Positions 57,045 through 64,000 of a stretch of DNA of 64,000 bases are shown here, piece after piece. A model generated the notes under the pieces. The model saw nothing but the letters and a program-made list of their open reading frames with translations, ran no database searches and had not been told where the DNA came from. The translations under genes and the position numbers were made by a program. Origin of the DNA: Pyrinomonadaceae bacterium (GTDB taxonomy: Bacteria > Acidobacteriota > Blastocatellia > Pyrinomonadales > Pyrinomonadaceae); contig JACMJZ010000019.1 of the NCBI GenBank assembly GCA_014380365.1, positions 22,101 through 86,100 on the forward strand, in the 5' to 3' direction. Numbering within the stretch: the first letter of the stretch is position 1; each line of letters opens with the position of its first letter.

Positions 57045-57148
57045 GCCCAACAATGGCATGCAGCGGACGCGCAATCAGCACGTCTCTAATGCAAGACCTG
57101 TCGCTGACGGCGGTTCCTGCGCGCCGCAGCTGAAGGACGGCGTCGGGC
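57045..57148 (+). repeat. attC-like site 2
   Basis: Outer cores GCCCAAC (57045-57051, matches RYYYAAC) and GTCGGGC (57142-57148, one mismatch to GTTRRRY). Inner arms GGCATGCAGCGGACGCGC and GCGCGCCGCAGCTGAAGG. Left half matches the site at 61551. Confidence 0.88.
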
Positions 57149-57300
57149 GCTTCGCCTTACGAACAAGGTAAGCTGCCCGCATCCTCATCTTGGTTAAGTA
57201 TTTTTCCTCGAATTATCTTGAACGAGAACCTCAGTGTGATATAAGGCGCACCTGAACTGAAGCTCTAAACCTCAATGCTTCTCCCATTAAGGAGCGGCTC

Positions 57301-59232
57301 ATGAAAGCATACGTGCAGAAAAAGAATCAGCCTCGGCAGCACGCATCACCTAACTTCACAAGGCCGAGCGCGAAGTCCCTTGCGGCAAGTCATATCCTGA
57401 ACTTGCAGCGCACAATGGGTAATCCAACTATCCAGGGGTTGCCCGATTTGAACGCGGAAGGTCTCGAAGTTGGTTCTGATACCTCTGCGACAACTCGCGT
57501 CGCTCATGATTTCAGCTGGATACCAGTGCGCTCCAAAGCGCCAACAGGTCTCCAGGCGAAGCTCACGCTAACTACTCCAGGAGACATCTCTGAGCAGGAA
57601 GCCGACCGTGTTTCCGAACAGGTGATGAGAATGCCTGAGCCTCCGCGCACTTGTGCATGCGGCGGTGGCTGCCCGTCGTGCCAGAATGGGCAACTTACCG
57701 ACGAGCACTTGCAGGCGAAGCATGGCCACGCACATAACTTCGGTGAGAACGCAGCGCCGCCCGTTGTCAACGAAGTGCTACGTTCACCCGGCCAGCCGCT
57801 GGATGGCGCCACGCGGAGCTTCATGGAGCCGCGCTTCGGCCACGACTTTAGCCGCGTGCGGGTACATACCGATGCGCGGGCGGTGGAGTCCGCGCGGGCT
57901 GTGAATGCTCTGGCTTATACCGTCGGGCAGAGTGTGGTCTTTGACCACGGGCAATATCGGCCCGGTGCGGCGGACGGTAAGAGGCTGCTTGCGCACGAGC
58001 TAGCGCACGTCGCGCAGGGTTGTGACGGCAGCCTTAGGCGGAAGGCCAAGACGGCGGTAGACGTGCCTCAACTTACGTTCGAGCCCGCGGTGAACAAGCC
58101 GCCTTGCGCGTGCGTGGTCTTCCTGCATAACGACGAGCGGAAGGCGAGGAAGACCGCGCGGCTGTTGCACACCAACTGCCGGTACAACCTCGCGATGGTG
58201 CAGGATCCCGACGCGTTGAAGGCTAGAGGCATCCAAGTACCCAAGCATGGCGAACAAGATCCGAACTCGCTCTTCCCGGTCGAAGTCGTCAACGCGTGCA
58301 TGGACGACGACAAGGCTTGCCGCGACTTCGTCACAGACAAGGGGGCTTCGACGAAGCCGGGCGAGATCCTTGGTTCCGCGCAGCGCCAGTATTTCCTCGC
58401 GATCAAGGACTGCTCGAACGATTTCAAACTCCCCGTTGTCGGCCTGCACAACAACGTGCTCAGTGACACCGCGAGTTACCGCGCCAAGATGGGTAGCAAG
58501 GGTGTAGCCGACCTGAATCTCGACGTCGACAAGAGCAGCAAGAAAACTGGTGCCGACGTTCTCGACACCATCCGCAGGTTGATCGATGAGAAGTTCGGCC
58601 CAGCCGGCGTGAAACAGACACTCGATACTCCGAAGATGACCAACATCTTCCGCTGGTGCATGAGCGGTGACATCGAGCGGTGCCACCCCGGAGACCCCGA
58701 GCACCCCGACAATGTGGTCTGGGTGACGAACCCCTTCGACTTCGACAGGTTGAAGACGACTAAAACCAACGTCGTGTTTGAGTCGCAAAAGCCGAAGCCG
58801 TCCACCAGCGAGTCCGCGGACGATCTGTCGTCAATGTTCGTGCTGCTCGCGCTGCGGCTGGCCGACCAGGTGGGCCAGCAGGCCAAAATCGCGAAGGATA
58901 TCATCGCGGAGAAGATCATGGATGCGGCGTCCGACACGCTTCGTCAGTTCCTGCTCCTTGAACCCAAGCCCGAGGACGCGGCGGCTAAGGCGAAAAAAGA
59001 CAAGGCCCTCCTCGACGCGCTCAAAGCTATTGTCCAACTCGGGGACAAGTTCGAGAATCTCCGCTTCGCCAACATCGAGACCGAAGGGAAGGAGTGGGGC
59101 AAGGAGTCGGAACGCGTCGCCAACTACCGCGCAATCGTCTCGGTCCTCATCGCCCTCGGCATCCATTGCTGCGACGTTGCAGGGAAGGGCGACGCTGGCG
59201 TGGAGGCCGGGTTAAAGGGCGGCGACGATTAG
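57301..59232 (+). CDS. DUF4157 (eCIS core-domain) protein with unknown C-terminal domain, cassette gene
   Basis: 643 residues. N-terminus has the usual leader ILNLQRTMGNPTIQ. A Cys cluster CACGGGCPSCQNG lies at ~118-130. The DUF4157 domain (~155-235) has RSFMEPRFGHDFSRVRVHTD and the metallopeptidase motif HELAH. DUF4157 marks cargo/toxin proteins of extracellular contractile injection systems and other exported toxins. The C-terminal ~400 residues (VVGLHNNVLSDTASY, DIERCHPGDPEHPDN) match no family I know and may be a toxin domain. GC-rich unlike the smaller cassettes. No injection-system genes are nearby. Cassette bounded by attC-like sites 57045 and 59523. Confidence 0.85.
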   Translation: MKAYVQKKNQPRQHASPNFTRPSAKSLAASHILNLQRTMGNPTIQGLPDLNAEGLEVGSDTSATTRVAHDFSWIPVRSKAPTGLQAKLTLTTPGDISEQEADRVSEQVMRMPEPPRTCACGGGCPSCQNGQLTDEHLQAKHGHAHNFGENAAPPVVNEVLRSPGQPLDGATRSFMEPRFGHDFSRVRVHTDARAVESARAVNALAYTVGQSVVFDHGQYRPGAADGKRLLAHELAHVAQGCDGSLRRKAKTAVDVPQLTFEPAVNKPPCACVVFLHNDERKARKTARLLHTNCRYNLAMVQDPDALKARGIQVPKHGEQDPNSLFPVEVVNACMDDDKACRDFVTDKGASTKPGEILGSAQRQYFLAIKDCSNDFKLPVVGLHNNVLSDTASYRAKMGSKGVADLNLDVDKSSKKTGADVLDTIRRLIDEKFGPAGVKQTLDTPKMTNIFRWCMSGDIERCHPGDPEHPDNVVWVTNPFDFDRLKTTKTNVVFESQKPKPSTSESADDLSSMFVLLALRLADQVGQQAKIAKDIIAEKIMDAASDTLRQFLLLEPKPEDAAAKAKKDKALLDALKAIVQLGDKFENLRFANIETEGKEWGKESERVANYRAIVSVLIALGIHCCDVAGKGDAGVEAGLKGGDD

Positions 59233-59262
59233 GGACGTGATTGCTGAAAGCCAGCGTGGGAT
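59232..59262 (+). repeat. Half attC remnant
   Basis: GCTGAAAGCCAGCGTGGGAT (59243-59262) is the right half of an attC-like site (compare GCTGAAGGCCAGCGTTGG), directly after the DUF4157 stop. The left half is missing, so two former cassettes appear fused here. Confidence 0.65.
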
Positions 59263-59271
59263 TGTTTCCTT

Positions 59272-59487
59272 ATGTTTACAGCAGATCATCCCGCAGTTGC
59301 ATATGAGCACCCCTACCGCTGGCGCACAAATCTCCGCCTGTTGTTGCCTCGTCCCTTATGCTGGCTAGTGAATAAAGGACCCGATTGTGAGTCAGTTGGA
59401 GCGGAGCATCATTGGTACAATCAGGATGATGAGAAGAGTGCTTGCTATCACTGCGAGGTTGTTCGAGCGGGGCGGTTCTGGGAATAA
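59272..59487 (+). CDS. Small Cys/His-rich cassette protein
   Basis: 71 residues. C-terminal half has a regular zinc-ligand-like pattern: CESVGAEHHWYNQDDEKSAC and CYHCEVVRAGRFW. This C-x-HHW-C-x-C spacing looks conserved rather than random and suggests a small metal-binding protein; I cannot name the family. Lies between the half attC and the complete attC at 59523. Confidence 0.6.
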   Translation: MFTADHPAVAYEHPYRWRTNLRLLLPRPLCWLVNKGPDCESVGAEHHWYNQDDEKSACYHCEVVRAGRFWE

Positions 59488-59522
59488 GATCAAAGCTGGG
59501 GTCGTTTCTGCGGAGACGCGCA

Positions 59523-59608
59523 ATCCAACAAAGCGTTGCAGCTGACGCACTGCAACGATGTCTCTTATGTAAGTTGAATGAGCGCACAGCTGAAGCCAAG
59601 CGTTCGAT
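59523..59608 (+). repeat. attC-like site 3
   Basis: Outer cores ATCCAAC (59523-59529, matches RYYYAAC) and GTTCGAT (59602-59608). Inner arms GCGTTGCAGCTGACGC and GCACAGCTGAAGCCAAGC. Confidence 0.82.
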
Positions 59609-59639
59609 TGCTTCGTGAGTCTCAGGTGAAGGAGGAGGA

Positions 59640-60062
59640 ATGAGAACACTTGTCCCTTTCACCACGCTGGTCATGCTGCTAGTTATTAGTCTGAACACGA
59701 CTCCGGCCCAGAAAGGCAAACCAACGCCGTCACCGTCAGAGTCTCAGAAGAGCGAGCCGGCCAAGGATAAGGTCTATTCGGGTAAGGAAGTTGATGTCAA
59801 AGCTAAGATAAAGCCCCAACCCAATGATGTTCCGCAGCCGGGTCGAGATTGTGATGAGTTTGACTACCGCCTCCGGGCGGTCTTAAGGGTGGTACTTCAT
59901 AAGTCGGGAATAGTGACTGGAGTGACCCTCGTCAAGGGGTCCGGCTGCAGTTTCGATAAGGAAGCGATCCGAGTGGCGCGAAGCATAAAATTCGAGCCGG
60001 CCAAGAAAGATGGGCAGCCCGTCTCGCAATACCTTCAAGTGGAATATGAATTCAAGAAGTAA
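59640..60062 (+). CDS. Secreted TonB C-terminal-domain protein (cassette gene)
   Basis: 140 residues with a GGAGGAGG site before ATG 59640. Signal peptide about 1-23 (FTTLVMLLVISLNTTPAQ), Pro/Ser/Lys-rich linker, then a TonB C-terminal fold (~60-140): YRLRAVLRVVLHKSGIVTGV, VKGSGCSFDKEAIRVARSIKF, QYLQVEYEFKK. It lacks the N-terminal membrane anchor of true TonB, so it is a periplasmic TonB-like partner domain rather than an energy transducer. Cassette between attC-like sites 59523 and 60093. Confidence 0.85.
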   Translation: MRTLVPFTTLVMLLVISLNTTPAQKGKPTPSPSESQKSEPAKDKVYSGKEVDVKAKIKPQPNDVPQPGRDCDEFDYRLRAVLRVVLHKSGIVTGVTLVKGSGCSFDKEAIRVARSIKFEPAKKDGQPVSQYLQVEYEFKK

Positions 60063-60092
60063 TAAGTATCATCCTGGATGCCCCTGATCGCT

Positions 60093-60200
60093 ATCGAACA
60101 AAGCCTTGCAGCTGACGGCGCGATAGCATGCTTCTCAAGTAACCTCTTACCATCAGCTTGGATACTGAGCTCGCGCCGCAGCTGAAGCGCGACGTTCGGT
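60093..60200 (+). repeat. attC-like site 4
   Basis: Outer cores ATCGAAC (60093-60099) and GTTCGGT (60194-60200). Shares AAAGCCTTGCAGCTGACG and CGATAGCATGCTTCTCAA with site 1. Confidence 0.82.
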
Positions 60201-60357
60201 GCTCACTTAATGCCTGCAATAACTATCTCTCAGGTGTCGCAACATAGAGCGGAATGGGTTTTTCTTGTTTCTTAAGCTTCAGCTACCGGCAATTCGTCGT
60301 ATGGCGTATGGGTTGCTTCCTATATTTCAAAGGTTCTAATTTTCGGGAGGAGAAAGT

Positions 60358-60741
60358 ATGCTCAAAACAGTTCTATCTTTGATGATTGTTGGTTTGCTGG
60401 TTAACACGGCTGGGACTGTCCCTGCCTATGCTGACTCTAACACAGAAAAAGAGGCTCGCCTTGGAGAGAAGGTAAAAGAAGGTGTCCGCAGGCTTGGCAC
60501 AGGCGAGGCGACGCGTGTTGAGGTTAGGCTGCGAGACAAAACAAAGCTGCAGGGTTACATTAGGGAAGCCGGAGAGAATAATTTCGTCGTAGTGGATGCA
60601 AGTGGCGCCAGACATACCATCCCCTATCCTCAAGTCAAAAAAGTTAAAGGTAACAATCTCTCCACAGGTGCTCGAATCGCTATTGGTGTGGCAATTGTGG
60701 TAGCAATATTGACGATTGGTGTGCTGGCAGGAAGGAACTAA
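60358..60741 (+). CDS. Small exported/membrane protein with Sm-like domain, cassette gene
   Basis: 127 residues with GGGAGGAG site. Signal peptide about 1-25 (MIVGLLVNTAGTVPAYA), a beta-rich central part VEVRLRDKTKLQGYIREAGE to HTIPYPQVKKVKG that resembles small SH3/Sm-like barrels, and a C-terminal membrane helix (IAIGVAIVVAILTIGVLAG). Similar small proteins occur widely in Acidobacteriota by my recollection; no function is known to me. Cassette between attC-like sites 60093 and 60839. Confidence 0.75.
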   Translation: MLKTVLSLMIVGLLVNTAGTVPAYADSNTEKEARLGEKVKEGVRRLGTGEATRVEVRLRDKTKLQGYIREAGENNFVVVDASGARHTIPYPQVKKVKGNNLSTGARIAIGVAIVVAILTIGVLAGRN

Positions 60742-60838
60742 AGCGTTGATAGATTGCGTGATGAGTTCCCATCCCGCACCGAACAAGGGCACGGGTAATT
60801 ATGACGGCCGGGGAACTGAAGTCGTCAAATAGCGTCGC

Positions 60839-60946
60839 GCCGAACAAGCGCTTGCAGCCGACGCCTCGATAGCATCCTTCTCAAGGAGCTTTTTCGCTTC
60901 AGCTTGGATGCTGATCGCCCGCCGCAGCTGAAGGCCAACGTTATAT
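60839..60946 (+). repeat. attC-like site 5
   Basis: Outer cores GCCGAAC (60839-60845) and GTTATAT (60940-60946). Inner arms GCTTGCAGCCGACGCCTCG and CGCCGCAGCTGAAGGCC. A further AACAAGG-type left-core at 60783 may be a relic. Confidence 0.82.
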
Positions 60947-60971
60947 CGCTTTCTCATGGTCGAAGGTTGAG

Positions 60972-61538
60972 ATGAAAAACAGATTGATATTTCTCGCTGC
61001 GCTCTTGATGCTCAAGGCCACCGTGAGTTTCGGTCAAACGGCGTCGGACGTTGAGGCTAAATATGGCAAGCCCACAGGTGCTTATTCTGTTGGTGAATTC
61101 GTGTGGATGACACCTGAATATGCAGTTGACGGACAGGTTTGCCAGATGCGGCTCTATCCGAAGCGTATTTCCGGCAATACCAACTATGCCGTCAAGGAGC
61201 TTCCCTTTGATGATTTCAAGAGTGTTGTCGATCAATTGATTCCGCCCGAGGCACGCGGCACAAAGAAAGAACCTTTCGACGGGGGTTGGACAACCGGTGG
61301 CGGTTCGAGGTGGGCCACTTTTACTTACGAGAGAGTGCGCATCACTTATTCTGCCGGGTTTAGGATTGATGCGGAGGCGTGGAAAAACCGAAAGGAATTC
61401 GTCTTTTCGACGGAACTACTTTCTCTGCCTGAAACACAATCTGAGAACACTGTGAAATCCGACGATGATTTTCTCCTCTATCACACGTCTAAAGCCGAGA
61501 TTGTTACCATCACCTGGCTTGATCGAAAGTGTTCCTAA
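60972..61538 (+). CDS. Secreted hypothetical protein, cassette gene
   Basis: 188 residues. Signal peptide about 1-21 (LIFLAALLMLKATVSFGQ). Remainder is a soluble mixed fold (SDVEAKYGKPTGAYSVGEFV, MRLYPKRISGN, YERVRITYSAGFRID). The DVEAKYGKP start resembles proteins with SmpA/OmlA-like or lipid-binding beta folds, but I recognise no family. Fills its cassette between attC-like sites 60839 and 61551. Confidence 0.75.
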   Translation: MKNRLIFLAALLMLKATVSFGQTASDVEAKYGKPTGAYSVGEFVWMTPEYAVDGQVCQMRLYPKRISGNTNYAVKELPFDDFKSVVDQLIPPEARGTKKEPFDGGWTTGGGSRWATFTYERVRITYSAGFRIDAEAWKNRKEFVFSTELLSLPETQSENTVKSDDDFLLYHTSKAEIVTITWLDRKCS

Positions 61539-61550
61539 TGTTGACGCGCG

Positions 61551-61655
61551 ATATAACAATGGCATGCAGCGGACGCGCAATTAGCCCGGTCTCTCACGCA
61601 AGGCTTGTCGCCGGCGGCAGTTCGCGCGCGCCGCATCTGATGCGCAGCGTTAGAC
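61551..61655 (+). repeat. attC-like site 6
   Basis: Outer cores ATATAAC (61551-61557) and GTTAGAC (61649-61655, perfect GTTRRRY). Left half GGCATGCAGCGGACGCGCAA is the same as in site 2. Confidence 0.88.
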
Positions 61656-61686
61656 ATCTCCGAGCCTCTAGCTGTCGAGAAAACCG

Positions 61687-63108
61687 ATGAGGAAAAAACT
61701 CGCCTTGCTACTGGCCTTTCTGTTGCCCCCGCTGGCTGGTGCGCAGACGAAACCGGTCGCGCAATCCCGGCCGCTCGTTTTCACCCATGCGACCGTGATT
61801 GATACGACAGGCGGGCCGCCCAAATCAGACTCGACCGTGATCGTCGCGGGCAATCGAATCGTCGCGTTCGGCAAGACGGGGCGAGTTCGCATCCCCGAAG
61901 GCGCGCAGGTGGTGAATGCCGCCGACAAGTTCCTGTTACCCGGCCTGTGGGACATGCATTTCCACTCGCCTGAGGATCAGCAGGCGCGCGAAATATTCCT
62001 CCCCCTCGCCATCGCCAACGGGGTCACCGGCGTCCGGCACATGTTCGGCTCCGAGGCTCTGTTGAAACAGCGGGACGAAGTCCTCAGCGGCACACTCCTC
62101 GGCCCCCGCATGATCGTCGGGAGCCCGGTCGTCGACGGCCCGACTCCGATGTGGGTTGGCTCCGTCTCGGTGGCCGACGCGCCTGCCGGCAGGCAAGCGG
62201 TACGCACTCTCAAGCAACGCGGCTACGACTTCATTAAGGTCTATCAGTTCCTCCCCCGGGAGGTGTACCTTGCCATCGCCGACGAGGCGAGAAAGCAAAA
62301 CATCGTCTTCGCCGGTCACGTCCCTTTCTCGGTAAGTGCTGCCGAGGCATCAGACGCGGGGCAGAAAAGCTTCGAGCATATATTCGGAATGAGTCTGGCT
62401 TGTTCGGCGCGGGAAGACAGCCTCCGGCCAGCACTTGCCGAGGCGGCGGCACACGTCGGCAAAGCCTTCGACGCGCACATCGAGTTGTTCATCCGCAACG
62501 AGTCCGAGCCGGTCGCCAGCTACAATGAGCAGAAGGCCGCGGCGCTCTTCAAACGCCTGGCCGGGAACGGGACTTACGCCATGCCGACCCTCGTGCTACA
62601 CCGCTCCCTGGCGTCGGGCGCAGACCCGGCGTTCAGAAACGACCCCCGGCTCAAGTACATGCCGCCTAACATCAGACGACTGTTTGATTGGGAACTGCGT
62701 TTCTTCACCTCGTACCAGCCGGTGTATGAGCGGCAGTTGCTGACGACGGGCGCGATGCACCGCGCCGGGGTGAAGGTTCTGGCGGGGACTGACACATTCA
62801 ACGCGTACTGTTTCCCCGGTTTTAGTTTGCACGACGAGCTGGAATTATTCGTCCAGGCAGGGTTCACACCGTTGGAGGCGCTCCAGACCGCGACTCTCAA
62901 TCCGGCCAGATACCTCGGTCTCTCAAGCTCGCTCGGCACAATTGAGAAAGGAAAGATCGCCGACTTGATCTTGCTCGAAGCGAACCCGCTCGAAAACGTC
63001 GGCAACACTCGGAAGATTGCCGCCGTGGTGGCTAACGGGAGATACCTGCCGAAGGAATCGCTACGACGGATGCTGGAGACTGTCGAGTCAATGGCGAATA
63101 AAAGATGA
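61687..63108 (+). CDS. Secreted amidohydrolase (imidazolonepropionase/prolidase-like), cassette gene
   Basis: 473 residues. Signal peptide about 1-20 (LALLLAFLLPPLAGAQT). Amidohydrolase-fold markers: KFLLPGLWDMHFH with metal-binding HxH, GVTGVRHMFG, barrel Lys in YDFIKVYQF, VFAGHVPF, and a final Asp in VLAGTDTFN, followed by ARYLGLSSSLGTIEKGKIAD. Metal ligands appear intact. Substrate (dipeptide, cyclic amide, other) cannot be told. It is large for a gene cassette, about 1.56 kb, between attC-like sites 61551 and 63132. Confidence 0.9.
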   Translation: MRKKLALLLAFLLPPLAGAQTKPVAQSRPLVFTHATVIDTTGGPPKSDSTVIVAGNRIVAFGKTGRVRIPEGAQVVNAADKFLLPGLWDMHFHSPEDQQAREIFLPLAIANGVTGVRHMFGSEALLKQRDEVLSGTLLGPRMIVGSPVVDGPTPMWVGSVSVADAPAGRQAVRTLKQRGYDFIKVYQFLPREVYLAIADEARKQNIVFAGHVPFSVSAAEASDAGQKSFEHIFGMSLACSAREDSLRPALAEAAAHVGKAFDAHIELFIRNESEPVASYNEQKAAALFKRLAGNGTYAMPTLVLHRSLASGADPAFRNDPRLKYMPPNIRRLFDWELRFFTSYQPVYERQLLTTGAMHRAGVKVLAGTDTFNAYCFPGFSLHDELELFVQAGFTPLEALQTATLNPARYLGLSSSLGTIEKGKIADLILLEANPLENVGNTRKIAAVVANGRYLPKESLRRMLETVESMANKR

Positions 63109-63131
63109 CCACGCTTGAGTTCTCAGGCGAT

Positions 63132-63217
63132 GTCTAACAGCGGCATGCAACCGACGCCGCGCCACGAAGTCTCTGATGCAACTCGAATGTGGGCGCGGGT
63201 GATGCCGGGCGTTAGGC
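63132..63217 (+). repeat. attC-like site 7
   Basis: Outer cores GTCTAAC (63132-63138) and GTTAGGC (63211-63217), both exact consensus matches. Inner arms GGCATGCAACCGACGCCGCG and GCGCGGGTGATGCCGGGC. Confidence 0.92.
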
Positions 63218-63245
63218 CGCTGGAGACGAGTCGGTGGCGCTATGA

Positions 63246-63491
63246 ATGTCAACCGCCACCAATTTGATGGCCCATTTTCAAAAGGCGCTGATGCTTCGGG
63301 ACAAGAGACAGAAACGCGACCTCCATGCTCTCAACTCTGACGGTATGGTCGTGTGTAATCCGCGAGACAAGGAAGCCGCCCATCGGGCCGAAATGGAAAG
63401 GATCGGCACGGACGATCGCGCCGCGGTAACGTGCCGGAAGTGTTTATCGGTGCTCTACCAGCATGACAGAGTTCAAGATGAAGGGGAGTGA
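63246..63491 (+). CDS. Small conserved-looking cassette protein
   Basis: 81 residues, charged, soluble: KALMLRDKRQKRDLHALNSD, VVCNPRDKEAAHRAEMERI, AAVTCRKCLSVLYQ. Two cysteine sites (VCNP and CRKC) could bind metal. The CNPRDKEAAHRAE pattern looks familiar from other short environmental proteins, but no function is known to me. Sits within a minimal cassette between attC-like sites 63132 and 63540; ATG 63246 lies 28 bp past the upstream attC. Confidence 0.65.
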   Translation: MSTATNLMAHFQKALMLRDKRQKRDLHALNSDGMVVCNPRDKEAAHRAEMERIGTDDRAAVTCRKCLSVLYQHDRVQDEGE

Positions 63492-63539
63492 CATTTGTCA
63501 GAAGCCGGCTATGTCAGCAGTCGGTGTCAGCATACCGCG

Positions 63540-63622
63540 GCCTAACAAAGGCATGCACCAGACGCCCCCACGAAGTCTCTAATGGACGTTACTTTTGGCG
63601 CGGGTGATGCCGGGCGTTCGAT
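63540..63622 (+). repeat. attC-like site 8
   Basis: Outer cores GCCTAAC (63540-63546, exact) and GTTCGAT (63616-63622). Left half resembles site 7 (GGCATGCACCAGACGCC, CACGAAGTCTCTAATG; right arm GCGCGGGTGATGCCGGGC). Confidence 0.88.
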
Positions 63623-63679
63623 GGCTTCCTGAGTGCCAATGGACTGATCGCGCGGCGCAGCTGAAGGCCAGCGTTGGGC
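63623..63679 (+). repeat. Second half attC directly after site 8
   Basis: Right half only: GCGGCGCAGCTGAAGGCC then GTTGGGC core at 63673-63679. Left half absent, suggesting loss of a cassette by recombination between sites. Confidence 0.72.
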
Positions 63680-63717
63680 GTCTACATTGTCACGATATAG
63701 AGTTGCTATGGAGTCAT

Positions 63718-64000
63718 ATGGAACTAGGACGAATTAGTGCCATCTTTCGTTACCCAGTTAAGTCAATGGCTGGTGAATTACTAGATGTTGCAAGGCTAAG
63801 TTGGCATGGCATTGAGGGTGATCGCAGGTTAGCTTTTCGGCGACTCACTGACAAAAGTGGGTTCCCATGGCTGACAGCGAGCAAATTACCGCAGTTGCTC
63901 CTCTATAAACCATTCGGGCGCGACAGCAACGCCAAGAGGTAGAATGGCGAGCTACTCCCTACGCACGTTCGTACGCCGGACGGGAAAGAGTACGAACTCC
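63718..64000 (+). pseudogene. MOSC N-terminal domain protein with in-frame amber stop, truncated by window end
   Basis: From ATG 63718: GRISAIFRYPVKSMAGE, WHGIEGDRRLAFRR, FPWLTASKLPQLLLYKPF, a clear MOSC beta-barrel N-terminal domain (molybdenum-cofactor sulfurase-like protein). A TAG at 63940-63942 interrupts it after residue 74, but the same frame goes on with NGELLPTHVRTPDGKEYEL to the window end, as expected for the family. So this is a nonsense mutation, a sequencing error, or a readthrough. AT-richer than its neighbours. First gene after the last attC-like site, probably the next cassette. Confidence 0.75.

Noticed and set aside
58000..58788. 262-residue minus-strand frame inside the DUF4157 gene
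   Set aside because: GC-rich antisense shadow with no recognisable domain, while the plus strand has clear DUF4157 motifs.

Overview
The window looks like a chromosomal stretch of a Gram-negative soil-type bacterium, most probably an Acidobacteriota member (Blastocatellia-like). Reasons: a very large TonB-dependent receptor with an N-terminal carboxypeptidase-regulatory-like domain, a multi-thousand-residue Calx-beta/CSLREA/DUF4214 surface protein, M61 peptidase, moderately high GC, and intergenic hairpins built from short degenerate repeats. This taxonomic call is inference; no rRNA is present.

Layout. 1-7.5 kb: sensor kinase (5' end outside the window), sigma54-type response regulator, TonB-dependent receptor with a candidate sigma54 promoter, alpha/beta hydrolase. 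7.7-15.4 kb: lipid/C2 module (PHB-depolymerase-like esterase, acyl-CoA synthetase, MaoC hydratase, MFS transporter, malate synthase, isocitrate lyase). 15.6-18.2 kb: MarR-pirin-DoxX-YceI unit with a palindromic operator on its promoter. 18.3-19.4 kb: strip of broken genes. 19.5-24.7 kb: AT-richer island bounded by the 3' end of a tRNA-Ala(CGC) gene and a 42-bp direct copy of it. Its only cargo is one very large STAND-like ATPase/NYN-nuclease protein, now split between Walker A and Walker B by a frameshift. 24.8-29.2 kb: AlaX-type alanyl-tRNA editing protein, M61 peptidase, membrane protein. 29.6-45.7 kb: a 16-kb gene for a giant repeat-rich surface protein, N-terminus split by an apparent 1-base deletion. 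46.2-48.4 kb: guaB and a RodZ-like protein.

48.8-54.8 kb: a bacterial microcompartment (BMC) operon: BMC-H, CoA-acylating aldehyde dehydrogenase, BMC-P, ACT-domain protein, zinc-ribbon membrane protein, UPF0210 protein, second BMC-H. No phosphotransacylase, alcohol dehydrogenase or known signature enzyme is seen, so the UPF0237-like/UPF0210 pair is the natural candidate for its special chemistry. Each of the first five gaps between its genes, and the leader before the first gene, holds its own hairpin made of 7-nt degenerate tandem repeats in inverted halves; four start codons directly abut or lie within five bases of the hairpin arm without a Shine-Dalgarno.

56.4-64.0 kb: an array of integron attC-like sites (eight complete, two half sites) separating promoterless-looking small genes (VanZ-like, DUF4157 toxin-like, TonB-C, secreted proteins, amidohydrolase, MOSC). 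No integrase is visible, so within this window it is a CALIN-type cassette array.

The strongest candidates for undescribed biology are the tRNA-flanked ATPase-NYN island (possible defence system), the UPF0210 microcompartment, and the heptad inverted repeats inside its operon. Several genes carry single-base frame breaks, so assembly error must be excluded before calling them pseudogenes.
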